Assembly: GCF_004000745.1 (NCBI RefSeq)
Contig: NZ_BILV01000011.1
Coordinates: forward strand, 58,288 to 122,287
DNA from: Paenibacillus barengoltzii NBRC 101215
Lineage (GTDB): Bacteria; Bacillota; Bacilli; Paenibacillales; Paenibacillaceae
Direction of reading: 5' to 3'
DNA: 64,000 nucleotides
The notes beneath the pieces are model-generated. The model was not told where the DNA came from, did not search any database, and saw only the letters and a program-made list of their open reading frames with translations. Shown one piece after another: positions 41,128 through 49,549 of the stretch. The position numbers and the translations under genes were made by a program. The stretch's first letter is position 1. Each line of letters starts with the position of its first letter.

Positions 41128-42231
41128 TCAGGCGTCATCCCGGCGCAACCGTACCGTAAACGCGGTACGATACTCGTTGCTGTCCGCCGAGATGGAGCCA
41201 TGGTGCAAATCGACAATATGCTTGGCGATCGCGAGGCCGATGCCGGAGCCCCCTGTCTGGGAAGCGCGTGACTTCTCCACACGGTAAAACCGATCAAATA
41301 GATGCGGCAAGTCCACAGTCGGAATCGGATCACCGTAATTGACAACTTCGGTGACGATTTCTTCGCCTTCCTGCCAGCCGCGAATATCCAGATACTTCCC
41401 CTCGTGACCATACCGGATCGCATTGGTCATCAGGTTCTCGTAGACCCTGCGAAGCTTGTCCCCATCCGCCTGAACGTACAGCGGTCCGTGCAGATACAGC
41501 CGGCATTCCATGCCATTCTCCTGCAGCTGCCAGCCGAAATGCGCAGCCATTTGGTGAAGCATCTCCGCGAGATTAATCCGCCTGAATTCCAGCTTCATCT
41601 CCTTATTTTGCATACGCGTGTATTCGAACAAGTCCTGTAGCAGCTGCTTTAGCCGAAGTGACTCCTCGAAGGCCATGTTGACATAATAACGCAGCTCCAC
41701 CTCATCGCGGTAACGGTCCTCTTCAATGAGTCCCAAATAACCGATAATCGAGGTAAGCGGGGTGCGTAGATCATGGGATACGTTGGTAATCAGCTCATTT
41801 TTCGTCTGCTCCGCCCGCCGTTCATCCTCGATGGAGGTGACCAGCCGGTCGATCATCCGGTTGATATCGGTCGCAAGCTGCCCGAGCTGCCCAACGTTCT
41901 GTACGGGGATTTTCCGTACGGAGCCGGCTTCAATTTTATGGACCTCTTCGATGAGCTGCTCCAAGTAGCGCTTCTCTTGACGACGAAGGCTGCGGCGGTA
42001 AAAATACAACGAAAACAGCATTAGAATCGGTACGCCGGTCAAATAGTACGCTTCCGGGAAACCGATATTTCGGTTAATCCACAGCACCACATTGTACACC
42101 GTCATACTAGGGAAGCTGATAAAAAATAACCGCGCCAGCAAAATAAGCAAAAACAGCGCAATTAGTGAAGTGACGACGGTCCAGAACAACCAGGCTACAA
42201 AACGCAGGCTAGCTTTCAAGTTTGTAGCCAA
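41128..42231 (-). CDS. Sensor histidine kinase (VanS-like)
   Basis: 367 residues. Two membrane helices (~12-35 and ~68-86) enclose only about 30 residues outside; then a HAMP-like linker, the H-box NVSHDLRTPLTSIIGYLGL near 150, N-box YENLMTNAIRYGHEGK, and GGSGIGLAIAKHIVDLHHGS near 330. It overlaps the response regulator by 23 bases. The start is TTG (42231, or 42219). The closest match in style is VanS, but no van ligase genes are in the window, so it probably senses cell-wall stress of another kind. Confidence 0.87.
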   Translation of the reverse strand: MATNLKASLRFVAWLFWTVVTSLIALFLLILLARLFFISFPSMTVYNVVLWINRNIGFPEAYYLTGVPILMLFSLYFYRRSLRRQEKRYLEQLIEEVHKIEAGSVRKIPVQNVGQLGQLATDINRMIDRLVTSIEDERRAEQTKNELITNVSHDLRTPLTSIIGYLGLIEEDRYRDEVELRYYVNMAFEESLRLKQLLQDLFEYTRMQNKEMKLEFRRINLAEMLHQMAAHFGWQLQENGMECRLYLHGPLYVQADGDKLRRVYENLMTNAIRYGHEGKYLDIRGWQEGEEIVTEVVNYGDPIPTVDLPHLFDRFYRVEKSRASQTGGSGIGLAIAKHIVDLHHGSISADSNEYRTAFTVRLRRDDA

Positions 42232-42913
42232 CCCCCCAGACGGTACGAATCAGCTTCTCCCCATCCATTTCCTTCTCCAGCTTATCCCGGAGGCGGCTGA
42301 TATGCACGGTAACCGAATTGCTGCTGTCCAAATATTTATCCTTCCAAATCAATTCGAAGATTTCCTCAGAACCAAATACCCGTCCGGGATGGCTCGCCAA
42401 CAGATGCAGAATGCCAAATTCGATTGGGGTCAGCTTCAGCGGGTTGCCGTCTACGGTCGCCGTGTGCGTTTCTTTATCGATCGCCAATGAGGCGATCTTG
42501 ATAATATGATCCTGCGATGGCTGTGTTGAGCTTGGCGGCTGCACAGTATAAGAGGATCGACGAAGCAACGATTTGACCCGGGCGACCAACTCCAGCGGAT
42601 TAAATGGCTTCACCATATAATCGTCCGCTCCGGTCATCAGCCCGGTTATCTTGTCCATATCGCCGTCCTTGGCGCTTAACATAAGGATCGGCGTGGTCTT
42701 GGATTCACGAATCTTCATACAAACGGAGATTCCGTCAAGCCCAGGGAGCATCACATCAAGAATCACCAAGTCCACTTCCTCCTGCTCGGTGATCTCCAGC
42801 GCCCGCAAGCCGTCCTCCGCCTTCAGTACATGATAACCTTCATTTATAAGATAGATTTCGATTAGTTTTGCGATTTTTTCGTCATCATCGACAATCAAAA
42901 TACGTTTACTCAT
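42209..42913 (-). CDS. Response regulator, OmpR/VanR type
   Basis: 234 residues. Receiver domain with phosphorylation Asp in VDLVILDVMLPGLDG (D53), ILMLSAKDGDMDKI, and Lys in ADDYMVKPFNPLE. The C-terminal winged helix shows LTPIEFGILHLLASHPGRVFG and SNSVTVHISRLRDKLE, close to VanR. It heads a two-gene operon with the kinase. Confidence 0.92.
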   Translation of the reverse strand: MSKRILIVDDDEKIAKLIEIYLINEGYHVLKAEDGLRALEITEQEEVDLVILDVMLPGLDGISVCMKIRESKTTPILMLSAKDGDMDKITGLMTGADDYMVKPFNPLELVARVKSLLRRSSYTVQPPSSTQPSQDHIIKIASLAIDKETHTATVDGNPLKLTPIEFGILHLLASHPGRVFGSEEIFELIWKDKYLDSSNSVTVHISRLRDKLEKEMDGEKLIRTVWGVGYKLES

Positions 42914-43018
42914 TCATCCAATCATCCTTTATTTGAGCTGGTTAGACAAGAGCACACAATACCATCATATCATGTCTCTTGCCTCCAAATCCAAATAAAA
43001 GGTTACAAATTCCAACCA

Positions 43019-44083
43019 TTATTGTTTCCAATGGAAAGGGATGAACACGTGAAATCTAGAGCCTTTACCGAGCTCAGAAGCGACGGTAATCTCACCTTGA
43101 TGGATGTCCACGATTTTTTTAACGATCGACAATCCAAGCCCGCTGCCCCCATCTTTGCGTGTACGAGCTTTGTCAGCTTTATAGAAACGCTCAAAAATAT
43201 GAACCAAATCCTCCTCGGACATGCCAATCCCGTTGTCCGCCACCATAACTACTGCCCGCTCCTCTTCAGACGTAAGCGACACTCGGATTTCCCCGCCTTC
43301 CGGCGTAAATTTGATACTGTTATGAATCAGATTCATCCAGACCTGGCTGAGCAGATCCTCGACGCCCTCAATCTCCAGCTCGGAAACCTCCATCTGGATT
43401 TGAATGTTTTTGGCTAGCCACTGAGGCTCACAGGCTAATACCACATTTTGCAGCTGGCGGTCCAGCCGAAACCGGTTCGTCTGCAGCGAGGTACGGTCTG
43501 TTTCCAATGCGGAGAGCTTCAGTAAATTATCGCTCATCTGCGACAAACGGCGGCTTTCCGATTCGATAATCTCCAGGTAATGGTTCCGTTTCTCTGGCGA
43601 TAAGTCCGGTCTGCGCAAAGCTCGGGCGAAGCCGCGGATTGAGGTTAACGGGGATTGGATTTCGTGGGATACGTTGGAGATGAAGTCCTGCCGCATCGTT
43701 TCCATTTGTCCCAATGCCCGTGCCATCTCATTAAAGCTGTTCACGATCGTTTCAAACTCCCTCATCCGTTCAAATCCATCGATCCGAACCGAGAAATCCC
43801 CTTGGGAGATCCGGCGAATCGCATCGATCACGCGGTTCAGGCTTCTCAGTTGACGAGGCCGGAACATCGCGGATATCAGAAGCATGATCAATAATAATAA
43901 GATGACACCGAAAATGACATTAAGCAGATCGATAACATAAGCCGAAAAAGGAGGCTCCCATCTTCGGTAAATCGCTGCAGTTCCCCAGCGCGCCAAAGAC
44001 CAAGTGATTCCGAAACATGCGAGGATAATCAGAAACTGGCCGATTCGGAGCAGGATCTCTCCGGCTCTCTTCCAGAAGATCAA
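43019..44083 (-). CDS. Sensor histidine kinase with HAMP domain
   Basis: 354 residues. Two membrane helices (~14-31 and ~52-70) with a short external loop, HAMP (LNRVIDAIRRISQGDFSVRI), H-box NVSHEIQSPLTSIRGFARAL near 138, N-box NLIHNSIKFTPEGG, and GGSGLGLSIVKKIVDIHQGE near 320. The first ATG overlaps the response regulator stop by four bases. The short sensor loop and the upstream ABC exporter suggest sensing of a drug or envelope stress. Confidence 0.9.
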   Translation of the reverse strand: MIFWKRAGEILLRIGQFLIILACFGITWSLARWGTAAIYRRWEPPFSAYVIDLLNVIFGVILLLLIMLLISAMFRPRQLRSLNRVIDAIRRISQGDFSVRIDGFERMREFETIVNSFNEMARALGQMETMRQDFISNVSHEIQSPLTSIRGFARALRRPDLSPEKRNHYLEIIESESRRLSQMSDNLLKLSALETDRTSLQTNRFRLDRQLQNVVLACEPQWLAKNIQIQMEVSELEIEGVEDLLSQVWMNLIHNSIKFTPEGGEIRVSLTSEEERAVVMVADNGIGMSEEDLVHIFERFYKADKARTRKDGGSGLGLSIVKKIVDIHQGEITVASELGKGSRFHVFIPFHWKQ

Positions 44084-44760
44084 CGTTCCCCCACCTCCAA
44101 ACGGTAACCGAGACCACGGATCGTACGAATTTTAAATCCAAACGTTTCTTCGGGAAACCGTTCGCGCAATCGATTAATATGCACATCCAGCGTGCGTTCA
44201 TTTCCTTCAAAATCGTATCCCCAGATGTCCTCAATCAGCTGTTCCCGGGGGAGGGTACGCCCTGCATAGCTGCCCAGCTTGAACAGCAGTTCGAATTCCT
44301 TCAGCGGCAGCGTAAAGCTGGCATCGCCATTTTCAACTTCAAAGGTTTTGCGATTCATTCGCAGCGTACCGATGGTCACGATCTGCGAGATCGACACTTG
44401 ATACCGCTTGAGCAGCGCCTTCACCCGGGCAACGAGTTCGGCGGGTTCAAACGGTTTGACGAGGTAATCGTCCGTGCCCAGTTCAAAGCCCTTGACCACC
44501 TGCCGGGTCTCCCCCTTCGCCGTTAACATGAGCAGCGGCATCTCATAGTAACGGCGCAGCTCACGGCAAAGATCCCAGCCGTCCATCTCCGGCATCATGA
44601 TGTCGAGGATCACCATGTCGACCTTTTCTGATTCCACTAGGGCCAGAGCCTCCCGGCCATTTTCAGCTTCCAACACTTGATCGATACCCGCTTCCTCCAG
44701 GAACAGGCGAACCAGCTCACGGATATGTTGATCGTCGTCCACAACGAGAATTTTAGCCAT
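44080..44760 (-). CDS. Response regulator, OmpR family, in ABC-exporter operon
   Basis: 226 residues from ATG 44760 (MAKILVVDDDQHIREL). Phosphorylation Asp in VDMVILDIMMPEMDG (D52), Lys in TDDYLVKPFEPAEL; winged helix with LPLKEFELLFKLGSYAGRTL and RTLDVHINRLRERF. A longer frame to 44910 lies within the ABC gene in another frame and is rejected. One base separates it from the ABC exporter's stop; the kinase follows with an ATGA overlap. Confidence 0.92.
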   Translation of the reverse strand: MAKILVVDDDQHIRELVRLFLEEAGIDQVLEAENGREALALVESEKVDMVILDIMMPEMDGWDLCRELRRYYEMPLLMLTAKGETRQVVKGFELGTDDYLVKPFEPAELVARVKALLKRYQVSISQIVTIGTLRMNRKTFEVENGDASFTLPLKEFELLFKLGSYAGRTLPREQLIEDIWGYDFEGNERTLDVHINRLRERFPEETFGFKIRTIRGLGYRLEVGER

Positions 44761-44761
44761 G

Positions 44762-46585
44762 CTACATCTCTTCCTCCTCGTTATCAATCGGTTCTGACTC
44801 TTCTTGGCTTGCGGCGATTTGCAGCTGCTGTGAGGCGAACTCGCGATACATGGCGTGCTGGCGCAAGAGCTGCTCATGTGTGCCTCGGCCCGTAACCTTC
44901 CCTTTTTCAATAAAAATCAACTGATCTGCCCCAATGACGGTCGAGAGCCGGTGGGCAATGACAATCGTTGTCCGACCCTTCATCAGGTTATTCAGTGCCT
45001 TCTGAACTACAATTTCCGAGCTGCTGTCCAGGCTCGAGGTAGCTTCGTCCAGCATGAGGATGTTCGGATCACGCAGTAATGCACGCGCAATGGCGATCCG
45101 CTGTCGCTGTCCCCCGGACAGCTTAACCCCGCGTTCGCCGACATCGGTATCGAACCCGTTTGGCAGTTCGGCGATAAAGCCATCCGCATACGCCATCTCC
45201 GCCGCCCGCTTCAGCTCCGCTTCGCTGACTTCGCGCTCGATGCCGTAGCACAGATTCTCACGGATTGTTCCGGCGATGATCGGACTTTCTTGTGAGACGT
45301 AGCCAATCATTCCGCGCCAGGAGCGCAGCGAGAATGAATCGATGGGGGCGTCCCCCAAGCGGATGCTGCCCTGCTGCGGTGTATAAAACCGCTCCAACAA
45401 GGCAAACAACGTCGTTTTGCCGCCGCCGCTGGGGCCTACAACTGCGGTTACGGTTCCCGGTTCCATCGTAAACGAAACGTCCTGCAGTACCGGCTCTTCC
45501 GGATTGTACGCGAAGGTAACTCCGTCCACGATTAACGGCTGATCCGCCTTGGTAATCTCCTGTCCTTGGTCAAAAGGCTCTTCCTCGGCATCCAGCGTTT
45601 GAAGAATCCGCTCGGTTGCCCCTTTCGCTTTCTGAAGTTGGGTGAAAAACGTCGTCAACTGCGTCATCGGCATGACAATCTGAACGAGGTACAAAATAAA
45701 CGCCACCAATTCTCCGGCGGACAGCCCGCCGTTCGCTACCTGCATCCCGCCGTAGCCAATCACCACGACAAGCAGCATCATCATCACAAAGGCCATAAAG
45801 GGGCTAATCCATGCCATGACTTTACCCTCCCGTACACCGAAGGAGAGCAGTCTGCCGATCGCTTGGTTGCCGCTTTCGTATTCCTGCCGCTCCGCATTCG
45901 ATGCTTTGACCAGGCGGATTTCGGACAACACCTGGCTTAAGGCCGCTGTAAACGAGGCGGTCTCGTCCTGCATAGCCAGTGAGATTTTATACATCGTCCG
46001 GCCCAGCGGCACAAGGATCAGTGCGGCGAGAGGGATCACCGCGGACATGACCAGGGTCATTTTCCAGTTCAAATAAAACAGGACGGCTACCGCACCTAGT
46101 ATCGAGATAATCCCGCTGATAAAGCCGGAGACTTGTTCGGAGATCAACGTTTTGAGAATTCCGGTGTCATTCGTCATTCGACTGACCGACTCCCCGGTTC
46201 GAGTATTGTCGAAGTAGGATACCGGCAAGCGGAGCATCTTCTTCCACAATCGATCCCGAAGGCTGGCAACCATGCGCTGACCAGTATAATTCAGCAGGAA
46301 GATCGATACGCCGGAAGCGACGGACATCCCGATAAATGCAGCACCGATCCACAAGATCTGCGACCCGCTGATGGAAGACAGCGAAAAACCGTCAACGAGA
46401 TTTTTCGTGAACATCGGAATGACGAGGCTGACCAACGTTGACAGGAGGCTGAGGACGATCGCGACAACAAAGAGCGGCAGCGGCGGTTTCGTTTCTCGCA
46501 TCAGGCGAAAAAACGCCTTTGAACTTCCTCCGCTTTGGCTCACTTGATCATCTATATTTTTTAAGTTAGGGTTATTCCTTGGCAT
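44762..46585 (-). CDS. ABC exporter, fused membrane and ATPase domains (BmrA/LmrA type)
   Basis: 607 residues. Six membrane helices (~30-320) then an ATPase domain with Walker [18 protein letters not shown], signature [20 protein letters not shown], Walker [15 protein letters not shown] and the H-loop VIAHRLSTV. As a homodimer it would export lipids or hydrophobic drugs. First gene of a three-gene operon with its own two-component system, an arrangement that suggests substrate-induced control. Confidence 0.92.
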   Translation of the reverse strand: MPRNNPNLKNIDDQVSQSGGSSKAFFRLMRETKPPLPLFVVAIVLSLLSTLVSLVIPMFTKNLVDGFSLSSISGSQILWIGAAFIGMSVASGVSIFLLNYTGQRMVASLRDRLWKKMLRLPVSYFDNTRTGESVSRMTNDTGILKTLISEQVSGFISGIISILGAVAVLFYLNWKMTLVMSAVIPLAALILVPLGRTMYKISLAMQDETASFTAALSQVLSEIRLVKASNAERQEYESGNQAIGRLLSFGVREGKVMAWISPFMAFVMMMLLVVVIGYGGMQVANGGLSAGELVAFILYLVQIVMPMTQLTTFFTQLQKAKGATERILQTLDAEEEPFDQGQEITKADQPLIVDGVTFAYNPEEPVLQDVSFTMEPGTVTAVVGPSGGGKTTLFALLERFYTPQQGSIRLGDAPIDSFSLRSWRGMIGYVSQESPIIAGTIRENLCYGIEREVSEAELKRAAEMAYADGFIAELPNGFDTDVGERGVKLSGGQRQRIAIARALLRDPNILMLDEATSSLDSSSEIVVQKALNNLMKGRTTIVIAHRLSTVIGADQLIFIEKGKVTGRGTHEQLLRQHAMYREFASQQLQIAASQEESEPIDNEEEEM

Positions 46586-46613
46586 GTGGTTCTCTTCCCT
46601 TCCCTCTCTATCT

Positions 46614-46642
46614 GAAACAAGACGAGCCGGACATACCGGCTC
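46614..46642 (-). terminator. Probable terminator of mgtC
   Basis: On the minus strand GAGCCGG-TATGT-CCGGCTC then GTCTTGTTT. Confidence 0.6.
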
Positions 46643-46699
46643 TAGGAAAAAGACTACATATCGAATTTAAACTGAAGTTAAACAATGTTAATGTTGAAA

Positions 46700-47413
46700 C
46701 TAGAGATTTTCTACTTCCACACTGATGACATGGTTAATCTTCCGGAGAAAATGGTACAGCTCCGTCGTATACTCCTTCTCGGATGCGGTAATCACCATAT
46801 CGACGCGCTGGCGGCCCTCCTCCAGGTCTTTGATCTTCAGCCGCCGAATCCGGTGCTTGTTCATCTTCGATGTTTGTTCCAGATCCCCGCTGCATTCAAT
46901 GATCCGAATCAGTTCGGTGACGTTGCCATGATCCTCCATGACGATTTTGATGGAGACGTCACGTTGATTCAGCTTATATGGTCCAATCCATTTAATGATA
47001 TAAGGTACAACATTCACGGAAATGATGAGTAAAACCACCGTTAATGCAGCCGCGAGGTAGAAGCCGGTTCCGATCGCGATACCAATCCCTGACGCTGCCC
47101 AGATCATCGCCGCAGAGGTCAGGCCGGAGATTCCTTCATTGCTTCGGCGAAGGATCGCCCCTGCCCCCAGGAAACCGATCCCGCTGACGATTTGCGCTGC
47201 CAGCCGCATCGGATCCATGTTCGGATGATCTGGTCCAGCGAATTTAGCAAACGCCTCGATCGACACAATCGTAACCAAGCAGCTGGCAATACAAATGACC
47301 ATACTTGTCTTGATGCCCAGCGGTTTCTGCTTTAATTGCCGATCGATCCCGATAAATAGCCCGAACAATAGCGCGAGACACAGTTTTACAACGATTTCCA
47401 TTTCGTTCATCAT
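46700..47413 (-). CDS. MgtC/SapB-family membrane protein
   Basis: 237 residues. The N-terminal half has about five helices with FGLFIGIDRQLKQKPLGIKT, IVSGIGFLGAGAILRR and GLTSAAMIWAASGIGIAIG, the MgtC signatures; the C-terminal ~75 residues form the soluble ACT-like domain. MgtC proteins help survival in low magnesium and modulate ATP synthase. Start ATG 47413 has GGAGGAG eight bases ahead. No M-box magnesium riboswitch is present in the short leader. Confidence 0.9.
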   Translation of the reverse strand: MMNEMEIVVKLCLALLFGLFIGIDRQLKQKPLGIKTSMVICIASCLVTIVSIEAFAKFAGPDHPNMDPMRLAAQIVSGIGFLGAGAILRRSNEGISGLTSAAMIWAASGIGIAIGTGFYLAAALTVVLLIISVNVVPYIIKWIGPYKLNQRDVSIKIVMEDHGNVTELIRIIECSGDLEQTSKMNKHRIRRLKIKDLEEGRQRVDMVITASEKEYTTELYHFLRKINHVISVEVENL

Positions 47414-47442
47414 GATCGCAACTCCTCCAAGTATATAAGGTG

Positions 47443-47472
47443 AGTATAATTGTATTCGGCACTTTGGTGCAA
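47443..47472 (-). promoter_or_regulatory. SigA-type promoter of mgtC
   Basis: On the minus strand TTGCAC (47467-47472), an 18-base spacer and TATACT (47443-47448), directly after the terminator of the upstream unit. Confidence 0.65.
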
Positions 47473-47495
47473 ATCGAACATCCCCTCCCAAAATA

Positions 47496-47548
47496 TGAAA
47501 AAGAAACTCATGCGACTGGACACGCTACCTAGCCAGCAGGAGTTTCTT
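47496..47548 (-). terminator. Terminator of the decayed ABC-2 transporter unit
   Basis: On the minus strand AAGAAACTC (47540-47548) pairs with GAGTTTCTT (47501-47509), followed by a T run, just past the pseudogene's stop. Confidence 0.75.
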
Positions 47549-47552
47549 GGGC

Positions 47553-47857
47553 TTACTGTGTTAAACGTTCAGCAAAAATATCGTCGGGATTCGCATCAGA
47601 ATAAGATTTCACAAACTGATCATAGGTACCTTCAAATGTGAACCTTCCTTGGTTCAGGAGATGAATTTTACAATCCACTTTCTGAAAATCATGCAGGGTA
47701 TGGCGCCGGCGATTAAATCAAAAAGAGTTGTTTTTCCTGAACCATTTTTTCCAATCAAGACCTGAATCTTCCCCGCTTCAAAGTCTGCACACAAATCGTT
47801 TAAGACCTTACGATCGGACTTCTTATAGGTATAGCTTAAATGACGAATGGTGATCAT
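47553..47857 (-). pseudogene. ABC transporter ATPase with internal deletion
   Basis: The 5' part is intact (MITIRHLSYTYKKSDRKV, Walker A LIGKNGSGKTTLFDLIAGAI). At about 47695-47705 it jumps, in another frame, to TLHDFQKVDCKIHLLNQGRF with GTYDQFVKSYSDANPDDIFA, a normal ATPase C-terminus ending at TAA 47553-47555. The signature motif and Walker B (about 100 residues) are gone and the frame is shifted, so the short product stops after WIVKFIS. The transport unit must be dead unless another ATPase serves it. Confidence 0.82.
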
Positions 47858-47872
47858 CGGTTCCTCCTTCGT

Positions 47873-48634
47873 TCAAGTGCGGTAAGTGGGGGATACAATT
47901 TTAATCCATTTGAAGCCTGTCGTTCCCAACCCCATGTAAAGGCCTGTGATAAGAAATAGATAAACGGAAGACAAGTGGCTGATCGGTTGGCCTGTAAACC
48001 ACTCTGCAAAGACGAAAGTCAAATTCCGAACGTACTCCAGCGGGTTAATGAAAGCCATCACATGCCCAAGCGGAAACGGCAAGGAATCTGAGTTGGCCGA
48101 TATCAAAAACATCACCAGCACCGAGATATTGAGAAGGGTCATTAATGCTTCCTGTCGGACAGGCAAGAATAGAATGTTCAGAACAAACAGGGAAACCGCA
48201 AGCCCTCCAATCAGGCTGGACGTTAAAGCGGTCATTACAAAGGGGAGAAAATGCGCATAACTGTTCAAATATAAAGTCCCTGTAATTGCGGTGAACAACA
48301 GAATCATGAGGATGAGGAACACAAGCTGGCTGATCAATTTGCCTAGTATTACGCCATTTTTGCTGCCAGAAACGAATTTAAACATTTTTAAAAAGCCCGT
48401 TTCTCGTAACGAAATTAGACTTGTAGTCACTTCTACAGACATCACTAAAGTGATATAGGAGATAAACAAGCTAGACTGATGAATAAAAGTGTCTTCTTCC
48501 GGTTGCTGCATTAGCCATGGTGCATGATATACAAAAAAGAGAAAGAGCGGAAACACCAGATACCATAGGAAACCGATTTTGTGGTTCATCGTCATGATCG
48601 CAAACAACCGAACATACTCGTACACGATTCTCAT
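47873..48634 (-). CDS. ABC-2 type transporter permease
   Basis: 253 residues with six membrane helices: GFLWYLVFPLFLFFVYHA, LISYITLVMSVEVTTSLI, LVFLILMILLFTAITGTLYL and further segments, with SLRETGFLKMFKFVSGSKN as the family's cytoplasmic loop. RBS AGGAG. It heads the unit whose ATPase is broken, so it is probably on the way to loss. The substrate is unknown; similar pairs export peptides or drugs. Confidence 0.8.
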   Translation of the reverse strand: MRIVYEYVRLFAIMTMNHKIGFLWYLVFPLFLFFVYHAPWLMQQPEEDTFIHQSSLFISYITLVMSVEVTTSLISLRETGFLKMFKFVSGSKNGVILGKLISQLVFLILMILLFTAITGTLYLNSYAHFLPFVMTALTSSLIGGLAVSLFVLNILFLPVRQEALMTLLNISVLVMFLISANSDSLPFPLGHVMAFINPLEYVRNLTFVFAEWFTGQPISHLSSVYLFLITGLYMGLGTTGFKWIKIVSPTYRT

Positions 48635-48734
48635 TATTATAACTCCTTGATCAGTGACTATAGGGATATTTTTCTAATATTGTTAGAATTTCAATTATTC
48701 TCATTTTATTTATTCCCTGCTTCATTGGTCAAGA

Positions 48735-48775
48735 AGAAAAAAGCCTGAACCATCATGAAACGGCTCAGGCTTCTG
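48735..48775 (-). terminator. Terminator of the azoreductase gene
   Basis: On the minus strand AAGCCTGAGCC and GGTTCAGGCTT pair, followed by TTTTTC. Confidence 0.88.
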
Positions 48776-48794
48776 AATTAATGAATCAGTTCAA

Positions 48795-49421
48795 TTAGAA
48801 TTTAGCAGCCAGTTCGGCAGCGCGTTTTACGCCATCATGAATGATTTCTTCGGCGCGGTCTTGGAATTGGTTGTGTCCTTCAACCACAACGACTTCCGGA
48901 TCGTTAATGCCCCAGAAGGCCAGGGTGTTCTTCACATAGTTCAGGGACATTTCCAGCGCAGTCGCAGGACCTTCGGAATAAACACCGCCACGCGCTTGCA
49001 GCAACGCTACTTTCTTATCGCCAACCAAGCCCACCGGACCTTGTTCGGTGTACTTGAACGTTTTACCCGCTTGGTTCAAGTAGAACAGGTACGTCAACAG
49101 CTGTGCTGGAATCGTGAAGTTCCATAGCGGGAATGCAAATACGACCTTATCCGCATTCAGAAATTGCTCCAAATAGCCGTTAGCCAAGTCAGCAGCTTTT
49201 TGCTCTTCTGGCGTTGTTGGAATCCCGTTATTGACTTTGAACAGCCCGTTCAGCATATCCAAATCATAATAAGGCAGGTTCAACTCAAACAGGTTCAATT
49301 CGATGATTTCATCATGAGGATGAGTTTCTTTGTACGTTTGCAAGAAGCTTTCGTACAACTTTACGGTAGCAGATTGCTCTGCTGGGCGATTATTAGCCTT
49401 AACAAATAAAACTTGAGACAT
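48795..49421 (-). CDS. azoR: FMN-dependent NADH-azoreductase
   Basis: 208 residues of the flavodoxin-like AzoR/AcpD family: VLFVKANNRPAEQSATVKLY at the start, AFPLWNFTIPAQLLTYLFYL near 96-115, and LLQARGGVYSEGPA near 142-155. Such enzymes reduce azo dyes and quinones in two-electron steps, protecting against quinone stress. GGAGGG precedes the ATG. The promoter has a TTGCAAG-containing sequence also found at the two OYE genes, so a common quinone-responsive repressor is likely. Confidence 0.92.
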   Translation of the reverse strand: MSQVLFVKANNRPAEQSATVKLYESFLQTYKETHPHDEIIELNLFELNLPYYDLDMLNGLFKVNNGIPTTPEEQKAADLANGYLEQFLNADKVVFAFPLWNFTIPAQLLTYLFYLNQAGKTFKYTEQGPVGLVGDKKVALLQARGGVYSEGPATALEMSLNYVKNTLAFWGINDPEVVVVEGHNQFQDRAEEIIHDGVKRAAELAAKF

Positions 49422-49479
49422 TTGTGTTTCCCTCCGACTCTTCTTTTCTACTTTATTTTCCTTAGTTACTATATATTAG

Positions 49480-49532
49480 CTTGCAACTAGTTTAACAATA
49501 GTTATAATAATCACTAACTACCACTTTGTCAA
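49480..49532 (-). promoter_or_regulatory. Consensus SigA promoter of azoR with operator-like downstream site
   Basis: On the minus strand a perfect TTGACA (49527-49532), a 17-base spacer and TATTAT (49504-49509). A TTGCAAG core (49480-49486) lies just past the start of transcription within an AT-rich, partly palindromic stretch. Repression there would resemble YodB control of azoR1 in B. subtilis. Confidence 0.7.
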
Positions 49533-49549
49533 TTACAGATTCAAAAAAT

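Noticed and set aside
41128..42913. Vancomycin-resistance operon
   Set aside because: Only the VanRS-like pair is present; no vanH, ligase or dipeptidase genes are near.
47414..47552. Magnesium (M-box) riboswitch before mgtC
   Set aside because: The leader after the promoter is only about 30 bases and shows no M-box motif; the hairpin belongs to the upstream unit as terminator.
48670..48710. Possible Fur box (TGAGAATAATTGAAA on the minus strand) before the ABC-2 permease
   Set aside because: Four mismatches to the 15-bp consensus in AT-rich DNA; too weak to call.
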